Below the pieces are notes generated by a model. The model saw nothing but the letters and a program-made list of their open reading frames with translations. It searched no databases and was not told the DNA's origin. Both the position numbers and the translations under genes were made by a program. A stretch of 64,000 nt of DNA, from the NCBI RefSeq assembly GCF_000499845.2, contig NC_023754.2:7394477-7458476 (forward strand), written 5' to 3'. Of the stretch, positions 1 to 10,404 are shown one piece after another (within the stretch, counting starts at the first letter, position 1; the number at the start of each line of letters is the position of its first letter). The stretch is from Phaseolus vulgaris (Eukaryota > Streptophyta > Magnoliopsida > Fabales > Fabaceae).

Positions 1-929
1 GATCAAGAATCAAATTCAAGACGGCAACAATTTTGAATTATGTTTACAACTAGCGGGAACACAGGCGCTTTCACGCATGTGTATCCGCATTTTTTATTTT
101 TATCATTGCAACACATGTGATCCCATTAAGCAATAAACCAAAAATTCATCCTTAATCGCTCAATCAACATTAATCATGAAAATATTATATACAAAAGGAG
201 AAAAAAATAATGAAATATGCTTATCTTTTCTTTGTCTTTGACCCACAGAAAGACTTAGTCAAATCGTTCTGATCCTTTACCACCACCGTCAACCACTTCC
301 CCTTCATATCCTCCATCGCCACAACCCCTTTATTCTTAACCCTCCCAATCAAATCCAAAAAACGAACCATTTTTTAAAATTCACAAACAAAACTACCAAC
401 TTTTCACTACTCTCTCCAATGGATGTAGAAGCACATGCAACACGCACCGAATCCAGATTACACACCGCTCTTAATAGTGTTACTTCATATTGGAACCTTG
501 TGCTTTTGGGGTAAGCACGACAATGATAGGAATGCGCACGAAAAATAGTGTTTAGGGGTTCAGTGTCTTCCTCATTCTACGTTCTTCTAACTAAAGTTTC
601 TCTCTGTTTGAAGATTGTGAATAAGTAAATCAGATTGGAAGTAACTTTTCTGTAAAACATGAGAAAATAAGAATATAATTTAGTCACTGTACTGTATGAT
701 TTTATTTAAATTCATAAAATTGTTTTCGAAAAACGTCTTATGATCAAGGACTTTCATCACTTACCCTCTGCCCCTTGTTGAGTCCTTCTTATTCCTCTAG
801 TCACATGTTTTAATCACAATTTCATAAGAAAGATGTCAAATTAGTGTTTCACAAATTGAAATGCGCATAAAGAGAATTAACGATTGTTGTGATAGTGCCC
901 GCAACTCCTTTTGTTAAGTCTTTCCCCTC
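1..929. other. AT-rich flank left of the gypsy element
   Basis: I see no supported gene here apart from one short ORF at 221-370. The first 60 bases resemble 29783-29840, and the stretch around 45-100 resembles 19640-19700, so this is old dispersed repeat DNA. The last 150 bases before the element and the bases just after 14720 share a short similar stretch, with 'acaatttcataaga' in both. Confidence 0.6.
221..370 (-). other. short 49-codon ORF, unknown
   Basis: An ATG at 370 opens a 49-residue frame ending in TAA at 221. The product is basic and ends in a lysine/arginine-rich tail. It has no domain that I recognise, no visible splice sites that extend it, and no neighbouring exon. It may be the remnant of a host gene exon or chance. 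The codon pattern (GGG, GTG, AAG rich on the minus strand, unlike the AT-rich surroundings) is the only reason to list it. Confidence 0.2.
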
Positions 930-1002
930 TGTACCGTCCCGTATCAGGGCGTTGACTAAGTCAAGGTCGAAGTCAACGACTGGAAGGTCAAAGTCAGCTC
1001 AA

Positions 1003-1200
1003 GGTGTCGCCCAGGTGTAGGAACGCCAAGAAGAAGCGTCGCCAAGGCAGGACGAGGCGTCGCCAAAGCGCGGCGTCGCCAAGGTGAAGGCGACGCCTAG
1101 GGGGAGGCGTCACCTAGATGAAGGCGTCGCCTCGGTGAAGGCGTCGTCCAGGTGAAGGCGTCGCCTAAGTGAAGGCGTCGCCCAGGTGAGGGCGTCGCCA
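1003..1200 (+). repeat. GGCGTCGCC minisatellite in the LTR
   Basis: About ten degenerate units of the type GGCGTCGCC-YARGTGAA follow one another. The same unit recurs in the 3' LTR (13494-13675), in the solo LTR (about 15384-15470) and in the spacer after integrase (7913-7986). Unit number differs between the two LTRs. Confidence 0.85.
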
Positions 1201-1802
1201 GATCGAACAGTGTAAAAGCGAGGCAATCACGGTGTGGTTCCCCGATACCCATGGGTAGGAAAAACCATGGAGGGAACGACGCCGTGTGAAAGCCTCAGGT
1301 CCCGATATCTCGGGAAAGTGATAAAGAGAAGGAAAAGGTGGCTTCAAGGCCATAGTGATAGTACCAGTGAAGGGCAGCCTGACTCGCGAAGTACCCCTGC
1401 CGCCCAGAGACGCCTTCGGGACAAATACGACCCAAGAGGAAGGTCACGCCCAGGATAACCGGGTGCAGGGTGTGAGAGGAAGGCAGATACGCTCTCAGAG
1501 TAAGTGGCTAGATACTTGGGAGGCATGAGTTGGCACCCAAAAAGCCACCCCTAGCGCAGTAGCACTCCCAAGCAGGAGGACCCACACGTAGAAACGTCCC
1601 CAGATGGGCAGAAACACCCCCAGATGGGGTCAAGGCGTCGTAAGGCCCTCCACGTGTATGACAGCGATGCCGGAATGGAAACACCCTCTAGTCAGGTGCC
1701 AGGTAATTAAAGATATTCAATACAGTTTCCCTTTTTGGCATTCAGGTACTATTATGGCTCCCGAGCGTTTCAACGTCTTAAATGCGCTACGTTTCATAAT
1801 TA

Positions 1803-1879
1803 AGCGCTTTAAAGAGCGCGTTACGTTTGAGTTTAAAAGCGCTTTAAGGCGCTTTAAATGCTGGGGGCAGTTTAAATAG
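1803..1879 (+). promoter_or_regulatory. likely LTR core promoter: GCGCTTTAA cluster and TATA-like box
   Basis: Several copies of GCGCTTTAA or its reverse lie between 1803 and 1858, immediately before TTTAAATAG at 1871-1879, a TATA-like sequence. The 3' LTR has the same arrangement, with its TATA-like box at 14346. The position, about 370 bp before the LTR end, suits a U3/R boundary. No transcript data are visible, so the start site is inferred. Confidence 0.45.
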
Positions 1880-2247
1880 TGCTGAGAGTGTCGGAAAAAG
1901 GGTTGGAACCTTTGACAAATTTAGGAGAAACTCTCTAGTTGCTTGCCCGTGCTTGAGGATTACGTACAAGTGACTGGAGAATATTTTTGCCTGAAGGGGA
2001 CAACACACACACACATATACACAGTTTCTTTTACCACCTTCAGAGTGCCATACGCGGTGCTCAGATACGTGGGTGGACAGTTTTGGTGTTTCTTGCTGAC
2101 TGACTTGAGCGTCGGAGTGCAAACGGCCGCTAGGGCGCCTCTTTGTCCTCTTTTTTGCAGGAATTCACAGGCAATCAGTGGGAAGGAGTCCTTAGCTGAC
2201 GGTTGAGGTCGTGCACGAAGACGTCCCGGTCAACCGGACGGAACATT

Positions 2248-2265
2248 TGGCGCCCACCGTGGGGC
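2248..2265 (+). other. primer binding site of the gypsy element
   Basis: Two bases after the LTR end comes TGGCGCCCACCGTGGGGC, which begins with the TGG expected for pairing with a tRNA 3' CCA end. I do not assign the tRNA with certainty. Confidence 0.7.
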
Positions 2266-2346
2266 CGATATAAAACATCAGTCCCATCACACAAGTTCGT
2301 GAAAAGCTACCAGGTTACGGTAGTGCTGAAGGAGGTTGGAGTGACA

Positions 2347-4725
2347 ATGGCCCCCACCAGACGAAGATCAGCGTGCGCAGCCCCCACAGACCTATCCATG
2401 CAGCAGGTCCTGGAAATAATGAGGGGGTTGCAGCAGGACATGGCGGATTCGAAGATGGAGCAGGAGCGCATGCAGGCAGATCTTGACGCCTCGCATGAAC
2501 GCAACGAAGAGCTCCACCGTGTGAATGAGGAGTTGCGCCAGGGCCTGGGAAACGATAGGAGGTGGCCTGGGCACGACGAGATGGAGAATCACTCCCCACC
2601 AAGGGAGTTTTCCACTCCGTTCTCGCAGGAGATCCTAGACGCAGCAATCTCGAACACGTTCGCGGGACCCAAGGCAATTTTCACTGGGATGGAGGACCCG
2701 GAGACGCACCTCGCGACGTTCCACACGCAGATGGTCCTGATAGGCGGCTCTGATGCCGCCAAGTGCAAGCTCTTCATGAGCACCCTGACCGGGATGGCTA
2801 TGGACTGGTTCATCAGCCTTCCCGAGGGCCATATCACATCTTTCCGCCAGTTGTCGCGGTTATTCAGAGAACAGTATTTGGCCAACAGGGCCCCGCCGCC
2901 GGTCTCCTACGACCTGTTTGACGTGAAGCAGTATCAGGGGGAGACCCTGAAGGAGTATATCAATCGCTTCGGGGCCCAAGTCGTGAAGGTTGGTACAACC
3001 GAGGAGCCTATGATCGTGTACGCATTTGTGAAAGGCGTATGCCCAGGGCCCTTTGGAGAATCTATTATCCGCAATCGCCCTAGGACTTTCGCAGAATTAC
3101 GGCGCAGGGCGGTGGAGCATATCGCTTCGGAAGGGGAGGTATGTGTGAAGCGCACTAGTACCGTGCCCTCACGCCCAAGGGGACCGGCGCGAGTTCAACC
3201 CGTCAGAGTCAATGAGACCACGACGGGGAAAAAGAAGCCAGAGGCGAGACGCCCCTACGAGGCCAGAAAGCCCCAGCCTCGGGGTCCCGCAGGAGGCGAA
3301 CGCCCCACCAGAGAAAGAGCAAGACCGGCGAGGTACAACTTCGTCGTCGAGTTGAAGGATTTGATCGCCGTGCCCAACATAGCCGAGAGGCTGAGGCGAC
3401 CGGCGAAGACCGACAAGGTGCTAGGGCCCCGTAAAGACTCTTGGTGCGAATTTCACGAGGCTTTCGGGCACCAAATTGATAATTGCCTGTCGTTGGGCTA
3501 CCAGCTAGATGAGCTGGTGAGGATTGGGTTTTTGAAAGATTATGTCGCAGAGTCCACCCCGACCGCCACCCTGCCGTCGCCGGCGGATGAGCCAGCACAC
3601 GAGATGCCTGTGCTTGGCGAGGTCCACACCATTGCTGGAGGTTTTTCCGGCGGTGGACCCACCGCCTCCCAGCGGAAGAAATACGCGAGGGGGGTAAATT
3701 CAATCGAAGAGAGGCTCTCGGGGGAGCCCTGGGAGTCAGATATTGTGTTCACAAGAAGGGATCTCCGAGATGTGGTACCCCATGACAACGATCCCGTTGT
3801 CATCTCGGTCGTCACGGTTGGGAGAAAGGTCCACCGAGTGCTTGTTGATCAAGGAAGCTCGGCAGACGTCATGTTTCTGTCGACTTTTAATAAGTTACGG
3901 CTGTCCCCCGATCTACTGAGTCCCTATACGGGATGCTTGTATGGGTTCGGGGATAACCAGATAGAGGTCCGGGGGTACCTGGAGTTGAGGACTACGTTCA
4001 CGGACGGAGAGGCCTCCCGAACAGAGAGCATTCGGTACCTCGTTGTTAACGCCAATTCTGCCTATAACATTTTGCTGGGCAGACCAGCGCTAAACCGTCT
4101 GAGTGCAATATCCTCCACCCGGCACATGAAGATGAAGCTACCGGACCTCAGTGGCCGGGTGATAGTCATCAGATCAGACCAAGAGGAGGCAAGAAAATGC
4201 TACGAAAACAGCCTGAAGACGAAGAGAGGCGTTTTCATGGTGTACGAGCGTCCACCGATCACGGACGCAACGATGATCGAGGCGACGCCCGCTAGGCAGA
4301 CCCCCGAGGAGGCCATAGCAGAAAGGGCGATGCCCAAAGCAGACGCGCCAATGGAGGAAGCGCACGGGGAGGAGGCGGCGCCCGTAGAAGAAGCGGCGCT
4401 CGCCAATGATGATGATAGGGAGCAACCCGCTACCAACATCCTAGAAAGGGAGATTGGCGGCAAAGCTTTCAAGTTAGGAAGCTCGCTAAACCCAGAAGAG
4501 CGGGAAGGGGTGGCGGAAGTGATTTCGCGCCACATGGATGCCTTCGCGTGGTCCGCCTCGGACATGCCGGGCATTGACCCCGATTTTCTGTGCCACCACC
4601 TCAGCATGGACGCCACGGTTCGCCCCGTGCGTCAGAGAAGGAGGAAATTTAATGAGGAGCGACAACAGGTGGTGAAAGACGAAACGCAGAAGCTGTTGAG
4701 TGCTGGCCACATTAGGGAGATTTAG
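2347..4725 (+). pseudogene. gag and protease part of the gypsy polyprotein
   Basis: The start is the ATG at 2347, the first ATG of a sensible gag in this frame; the frame is open from 2203 but upstream codons overlap the LTR. A coiled region rich in E, Q and R precedes the Tat-type gag domain (about 2640-3140). A basic linker follows, then a Cys/His motif (W-C-E-F-H...H...C, about 3442-3486). The aspartic protease motif V-D-Q-G-S-S lies near 3841. After an acidic, alanine-rich stretch the beginning of reverse transcriptase is reached, where TAG at 4723-4725 stops the frame. The same frame continues afterwards, so this is a nonsense codon, not a gene boundary. Gag forms the particle and protease matures the polyprotein. 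Confidence 0.9.
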
Positions 4726-5754
4726 TACCCTGAGTGGCTCGCCAATGTCGTTCTGGTGATGAAGGCAAACGGGAAATGGAGAATGTGCGTTGACTTCACG
4801 GACCTGAATAAGGCGTGCCCGAAGGATTCCTATCCGCTGCCCAGCATTGACGCCCTAGTGGACAGTGCGTCTGGCAGCAAAGTGTTAAGCTTCCTGGACG
4901 CCTTCTCAGGTTACAACCAAATCAAGATGCACCCCAGGGACGAGAGCAAAACTGCGTTCATGACTGAAACATGCAGTTATTGCTATAAGGTGATGCCTTT
5001 CGGACTCAAAAATGCGGGCGCCACGTACCAGAGGTTAATGGATAAGGTCTTGGCGCCAATGCTCGGGAGAAATGTATACGCCTATGTAGACGACATGGTG
5101 GTGGCGTCGCAAAACAGGATACAGCACATGGCAGACTTGGAGGAATTGTTCAACACGATATCCAAGTACCGCCTCAAGTTGAACCCCGAGAAGTGTGTTT
5201 TTGGGGTAGAGGCCGGTAAATTCTTGGGTTTTCTGCTCACCGAGAGGGGTATAGAAGCGAACCCCGACAAATGTGCGGCCATTATTGCCATGCGGAGCCC
5301 GACATCGGTAAAGGAGGTTCAACAGTTGACAGGGCGGATGGCGACGCTCTCGAGGTTTGTTTCCGCTGGAGGAGAAAAGGGGCACCCATACTTCCAGTGC
5401 CTCAAGAGAAACAGTCGCTTTGCATGGACTGAGGAATGCGAAGCGGCTTTCGTTAAACTGAAGGAGTACCTGGCGACGCCTCCGGTTCTCTGCAAACCGG
5501 TAACGGGCGTGCCCCTCCGTTTGTATTTTATTGTAACAGATAGGGCCATCAGTTCTGTGTTGGTACAAGAGCAGAGCCAGAGTCAGAAGCCCATCTACTT
5601 TGTAAGCAAAGCCTTACAGGGAGCCGAGACAAGGTACCAGGCGCTGGAGAAGGCGGCACTGGCGGTAGTGTTCTCGGCTAGGAGGCTCCGTCATTACTTT
5701 CACAGTTTCACGGTGGTGGTAATGACCAACCTCCCCATACAGAAGGTGCTGTAG
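4726..5754 (+). pseudogene. reverse transcriptase and RNase H part of the gypsy polyprotein
   Basis: This segment is in the same frame as gag-protease and sits between two TAG codons (4723-4725 and 5752-5754). Visible motifs are the RT fingers (K-W-R-M-C-V-D-F), the F-L-D-A-F-S-G-Y block near 4890, the M-P-F-G-L-K block near 4990, and the catalytic Y-V-D-D near 5084. The tail enters the canonical RNase H (K-P-I-Y-F-V-S-K-A-L, then the E-x-x-A-L-A-V-V-F block). The enzyme would copy element RNA into DNA in the particle. The catalytic aspartates are intact, but no start codon lies next to the first stop; the first ATG is at 4756. Confidence 0.9.
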
Positions 5755-7746
5755 AAGCCCGATGTGGCAGGAAGAATGGTACGCTGGGCTGTGGAATTGT
5801 CGGAATTCGACATACAGTACGAGCCTAGAGGATCCATTAAGGGGCAGGTGTATGCGGATTTTGTAGCAGAACTTTCGCCCGGAGGTGAGCAAGAGGTGGA
5901 AGCGGGTTCACAGTGGCTGCTCTCGGTCGATGGTTCCTCAAACCAGCAAGGGAGTGGTGCGGGAATAGTGCTGGAAGGACCCGACGGCATACTAATCGAG
6001 CAGGCCTTGCGTTTTGCCTTCAAGGCAAGTAACAACCAAGCAGAATACGAAGCCTTGATTGCAGGAATGCTCTTGGCCAAAGAGATGGGCGCACAGAACC
6101 TCCTGGTGAAGAGCGACTCCCAGTTGGTCACGGGGCAGGTGTCGGGTGGGTTCCAGGCGAAGGACCCACAGATGGCGGCGTATCTCAAATACGTCCAGTT
6201 GTTGAGAGGGGCGTTCAACGCTCTTGAGTTGATACACGTCCCGAGGGAGCAGAATGCCAGAGCTGACCTGCTTGCAAAGCTGGCCAGCTCAGGCAAGGGG
6301 GGTAGACAGAGGACGGTGATCCAGGAGACCCTCAAAGCTCCGCGTCGATTCGTGGAAGACAACAGGGTGGATGTCCTCCAGATTTATGCATCAAGGGGAA
6401 GGCCGAGGAGTCATTCCTCATTAACCCAAGATACGCAGAGGTTGCCCCGCATCAGTACGTACGCGGGTGTGTTTGAGGAAGAGCAGATGCAGGTTTGTGC
6501 CCTGTCCACGGGAGACACCTGGATGACGCCCTATAAACGGTACCTGGCGGATGGGGCCCTTCCAGTGGACCCTGAAGAGGGTAAGAAAATCAAAAGGAAC
6601 GCCGTAAGATATACCTTGGTGGATGGGGTGTTGTTCAGGCACGGTTTCACTCACCCTATCCTAACATGTGTCAGTGGCGATGAGTGCACCAGGATAATGG
6701 CAGAGCTACACGAAGGCATCTGCGGAAGCCATGTGGGAGGAAGATCCTTAGCCTCCAAGGTAATACGCGCAGGGTTCTTCTGGCCAACAGTGAAAGAAGA
6801 TTGCGCACGGCACGCCCAACGGTGTAGGCAATGCCAAAAGCATGCCGACTGGCACAAGGCGCCGCCTGAAGAGTTGCAGTCCATTTACAGCCCGTGGCCT
6901 TTCCACACATGGGGTATTGACATCCTGGGCCCTTTCCCACTGGCAATCAGGCAGATGAAGTATCTGATTGTCGCCATCGAATACTTCACTAAGTGGATAG
7001 AGGCAGAACCCGTGGCACAAATCACTGCGCATAAGGTACAGCATTTTGTGTGGAGAAACATCGTGTGTCGCTTTGGCGTACCCAGGCGCCTGATATCTGA
7101 CAACGGGACCCAGTTCGCCAGTCAGCAGTTGAGAAATCTGTGCGCTGAAGTGGGAATCAAGCAAGTGTTCGCGTCGGTCGAACACCCCCAGACCAATGGA
7201 CAAGTAGAGTCAGCAAACAGAGTTCTGCTGAGGGGATTAAAAAGAAGGTTGGAAAAGGCCAAAGGGGCGTGGGCGGAAGAGGTGCCAAGGATCGTATGGG
7301 CATACCACACCACGCCCCAATCCTCTACTATGGAGACGCCGTTCAGTTTGGTGTACGGGTCAGACGCGATGATTCCAGTAGAAATACACGAAAGCTCACC
7401 GCGTTTTCAAAACTTTGTAGTGGAGGAATCTAATGAGGAGAGACGGGTAAACCTGGATCTGCTAGAAGAGGCCAGGGAAGAAGCTAGAATAAAAGCTGAA
7501 GCGATGAAGAGAAGAGTGGAGCGGCAATATAGCTCTAAAGTAAAGCCACGACAGTTTCAGGTGGGCGACCTAGTGATGAGGAAAGCTCACCCTTATGAGT
7601 TGGAGAATAAGCTGTCTCCCAAGTGGACCGGGCCCTTCAGAGTTACTGAGGCTAAGGGCAACGGTTCGTACAACCTGGAGACTTTAGATGGGGGCCCTAT
7701 CCCGCGCAGTTGGAATGCAACCAACTTAAAATTTTATTTCAGTTGA
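5755..7746 (+). pseudogene. archaeal-type RNase H and integrase part of the gypsy polyprotein
   Basis: This is the same frame as the upstream parts, with the first ATG at 5764. The second RNase H (about 5920-6290) has the order V-D-G-S, E-Y-E-A-L, S-D-S-Q, N-x-R-A-D-L, as in the dual-RNase H Tat elements. Integrase follows, with its zinc-binding H-H-C-C module (about 6700-6840) and catalytic core Asp 6919, Asp 7099, Glu 7207. The last two are 36 codons apart, the canonical DX35E. The C-terminal part (about 7560-7746) has the G-D-L-V and K-W-x-G-P-F motifs of the gypsy GPY/F module. It is complete to the TGA but cut off from gag by two stops. Confidence 0.92.
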
Positions 7747-8146
7747 TTTATGTAAGCAGCATGTAACAGTTTAGTTGAAGGGGACGCTCTTTTTCCCCTT
7801 TTGGGGGTTTTTTAATGAGGTCACCCTAATGAATGGAATAACCAGTTGAGAAAAAGAAGTGCTTTGGTTTTCAGCCATTATTTTCCCTTGTTAGAAGTAA
7901 TGTGATGCGCCGCCTAGGCCATGGCGTCGCCAAGGAAGAAGGCGTCGCCTAGGCCTTGGCGTCGCCCAGAAAGAAGGCGTCGCCCAAATAAAAGCATGCA
8001 TCGTTGGCAGAACGAGACGAAAGGAAGTCGCGCGGTGTATGAGGCATATGAAAAGTAAAGTGGCATTGTAGAGAATTATGATATTGGAAAATTGTTGTTA
8101 CAAGCAATGTTCAGTACAAAATGCAAAAACACAAACAAGCCACTTC
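7747..8146. other. spacer between integrase and the first antisense gene
   Basis: The spacer is non-coding in any supportable way. It holds a pyrimidine/G-rich stretch (about 7788-7813) and four GGCGTCGCC units (7913-7986) like those of the LTR. Confidence 0.7.
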
Positions 8147-9112
8147 TCAGCGCTCATCAGAGTCATCACTGGAGGAAGACAAAGCCCCTTTCCCAGCCCG
8201 CAGCGCTCGAGTAAGTCGTGTCCTCTTTTCTTGGCTTATTTTCGAACCTGCAAAAAGGGAACAGATGTATTAGAGACACAGGGAAGAAAGACAGGCACAT
8301 TTAGAGAGTAACGAAGGCCGAAGTTGCCTAAGGCAGTGGTTCTTACTTATGTACTTCTCAAGAGTCCTAGCGTTGAATTCCAAGCTGATCACCGTAGCAG
8401 AGTCAAAACCTCCCGCCTCAGCAAGAATCCGGCAAGCTATTTGATCACTTGGAGCCAGATTCTTGAGGGGTTTGGCTTTGAGGACCTTTTCCTCTCTCAC
8501 CCAGTACAACGGAAACCCATCGAGGGCGTCGGGAACAAGATCAGTACAGCAGATCTTGAAGAACCGGCCTTTCCACCCCGTGAACGAGCTTTGGAAAGGC
8601 GTGAAGAGAACTCTTCCGTGTACATTGCTGAGAGTTACCCAGAGGTTGTGTCTCTGTCTCTTCACCTCAAAAAAGTGGAGAAAGAGGTCAACCGAGGGTG
8701 CACAACCCAGAAACCCAAAGAGGACATCGAAGGCCTTGACGAAGGCCCAGCTATTGGGGTACAGCTGGGCTGGAGCCACGTTGATCTCCGTCAGCAGTTC
8801 CTTCTCGAACCAGGAGAAGGGTAAGCGCACCCCGATGGTCTTAAACACCACCTGGTAAAAGTAAAAGAAAGGGACCCCGTCGTTGGCCCGTTCGTCGCCA
8901 CACACTGGCTCCCCCAGAGTGCATGGGAGCACAGCGATGTCGTCGTCGTGCCTCCTCGTGAAGGCCCGGTGGTCGTAAGAACACAACTCCCCTTTGTGTT
9001 CTCGTACGGCCCTGGTGGAAAGCAAGCATGAACACTCATCAGGAAGTTCGCTCGAGGCCCAAGGGTACAAGTCTTTGGGACGGACCCTGGAGGAAGCATC
9101 GTGAGAGGACAT
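8147..9112 (-). CDS. antisense element gene 1, Transposase_28-type (PF04195-like) protein, two exons
   Basis: Model: exon 1 9112-8347, intron 8346-8248, exon 2 8247-8147. The intron starts GTAAGA and ends TTTTTGCAG, is 99 bp, and joins in frame (phase 1) to give 288 residues. Without splicing the ORF runs to 8270 with an unlike tail; with splicing the protein ends in a lysine/arginine stretch and then a serine/aspartate tail. Residues about 20-220 match what I know of the plant-only 'putative gypsy type transposon' family: L-Y-P-W-A near the N-terminus, a block around R-L-P-F, then A-P-A-Q-L-x-P-N-S-W-A-F, and a W-K-G-R-F-F block. Its function is unknown; despite the Pfam name no catalytic motif is visible. 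It is a clear paralogue of the gene at 10405-12691. Confidence 0.8.
8248..8346 (-). other. predicted intron of antisense gene 1
   Basis: Donor AA|GTAAGA at 8347/8346 and acceptor TTTTTGCAG|GT at 8248/8247, preceded by a pyrimidine stretch. Removing it keeps the frame and replaces a run of unrelated residues by an acidic serine-rich end. Confidence 0.7.
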
Positions 9113-9740
9113 TCTTTAACAAGATCAAGATGGCTGGAAATGCAAGAGTTGAGCGAGGGGAGCAGTTAGAACAGCCCTTCGACAGAGAGGAAAGGGTGCA
9201 AGAAGAAAGGGTACAAGAAGAAAGAATGCAAGTAGGTTATGAAGAGTGAGAAAATGGTGAAGATAGTTCCAGAGTTTGAAGAGTTAAATAAAGCGCCTAG
9301 CGCGCCAAACGACACGAACGGATGCACCGTGCGATTGATACACGTGGCAGAAGGTGAAAGGATGACGCTGGCACCACTGGTTTAAATCAGAAAACGTCGT
9401 ATCAGCAGAATATCCAATGGTACGATGCGCCATCGAAAATGAGCCAGGGGTACAGCAGGAGTCAGAAAATGAAATGACTAGATACCCCACCGACCATGCA
9501 AGCAGCGCCACGTGGATCAAGTCGAATGACAGAAGGTCCCATCAGCTGTACAAGAAGCGCCACGTGGATGGCACAGACAAAGCCTTGGGCTCTTCGCTGT
9601 TATCAGGCATTGACCAAGGCAAGAATTAAAGTCAATGTCGAAGCAAAGGTAACGCACGAGCCGTTGCCAGGAAAGACGTAAAGGGCGACGACAGACGAGA
9701 AGGTGCGGGCGTCGCCAACCCAAATACCGACTGGCGTTAC
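9113..9740 (-). promoter_or_regulatory. likely promoter region of antisense gene 1, with three G-boxes
   Basis: Upstream of gene 1 on its own strand lie three CACGTGG G-box/ABRE-like sites at 9341-9347, 9509-9515 and 9561-9567. The leader just before the ATG is CT-rich, as plant 5' UTRs often are. I see no convincing TATA box. That this drives antisense transcription is an inference. Confidence 0.4.
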
Positions 9741-9935
9741 CTCCCCGATACCCACAGGTAGGAAAGACTGAGGAGGGAGAAGAAATCAGAGAAAGGCATA
9801 GTTAGTTGCAGACGTCGCCTCCCCGATACCCACAGGTAGGAAAGACTGTGGAGGGAGACGAGACCGTCGAATGCCAGCGAGTCACTGGCAGGGTGTTCCC
9901 CGATACCTATGGGCAGGAAAGACCATGGAGGGAAC
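9741..9935 (+). repeat. three tandem 77-78 bp repeats resembling an LTR segment
   Basis: The block CCCCGATACCCA..GGTAGGAAAGAC..GGAGGGA begins at 9743, 9821 and 9898, a period of 78 then 77. The same block occurs once per LTR (1240, 13714 and, in the solo LTR, near 15508). A second, looser duplication follows: GACGATACGG...GGCCTCTCC at about 9972-10004 and 10071-10102. Confidence 0.8.
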
Positions 9936-10102
9936 AAAAACCCCACAGTACTCAGCGTTTTAGACACCCGAGGACGATACGGTGCTGCTTTGGCAGGCCT
10001 CTCCTTAGGCGTGGGCGCCGAGTGTTAAAAGATCAAAGAAAGAGCCTTTCGGTATTAGAGTCGTCTCGTGGACGATACGGCGCCACTTAGTGGGCCTCTC
10101 CA

Positions 10103-10404
10103 CGGGCATAAGGGTTGGCGAGCGAGCCTACCCAATCATACCAAACCGCCCAACGAAGTGTGAGAAACGAGCAGGACACAGATAAAATAATTGAAGCGTA
10201 TGAAGGGAAAAGATGAGAGCGAGATCGCATAGGCAGAATCGTATGTGAAAAAGAAATAAAGACAACCGTGCGAATGTCCTAAGTCAGTAACAAGAGTGCG
10301 GTTAGTTCAAAGAATTACAAGTTTAAACAGAGAAAGTCAAAAGCAAGCGTAAAGAATAAAGGAATTAAGTTTGAAAGTGAAGGTGGCGGTTGAGAGACAG
10401 CGGT
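10103..10404. other. spacer downstream of antisense gene 2
   Basis: This is A/G-rich non-coding DNA on the + strand. It lies after the stop of the gene at 10405 and would hold its 3' UTR and poly(A) region. I see nothing else in it. Confidence 0.5.

Larger units (their letters stand above)
930..2245 (+). repeat. 5' LTR of the gypsy element
   Basis: It is 1316 bp with TG...CA ends. It contains a GGCGTCGCC minisatellite (about 1003-1200), a ten-base palindrome ACCCATGGGT at 1247-1256, a cluster of GCGCTTTAA motifs followed by a TATA-like box, and a short CA microsatellite near 2003-2020. It differs from the 3' LTR by a 17-bp unit present only here near 1090. Confidence 0.95.

Noticed and set aside
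1165..2206. Small ORFs on both strands inside the gypsy LTR, repeated at 13639-14681
   Set aside because: They lie in the LTR, overlap each other on opposite strands, and come from GC-rich minisatellite sequence. There is no protein family, and frames change in the solo LTR.
8324..8858. Plus-strand ORFs opposite antisense gene 1
   Set aside because: Shadow frames: the minus-strand frame has a conserved domain shared with its paralogue, these do not.
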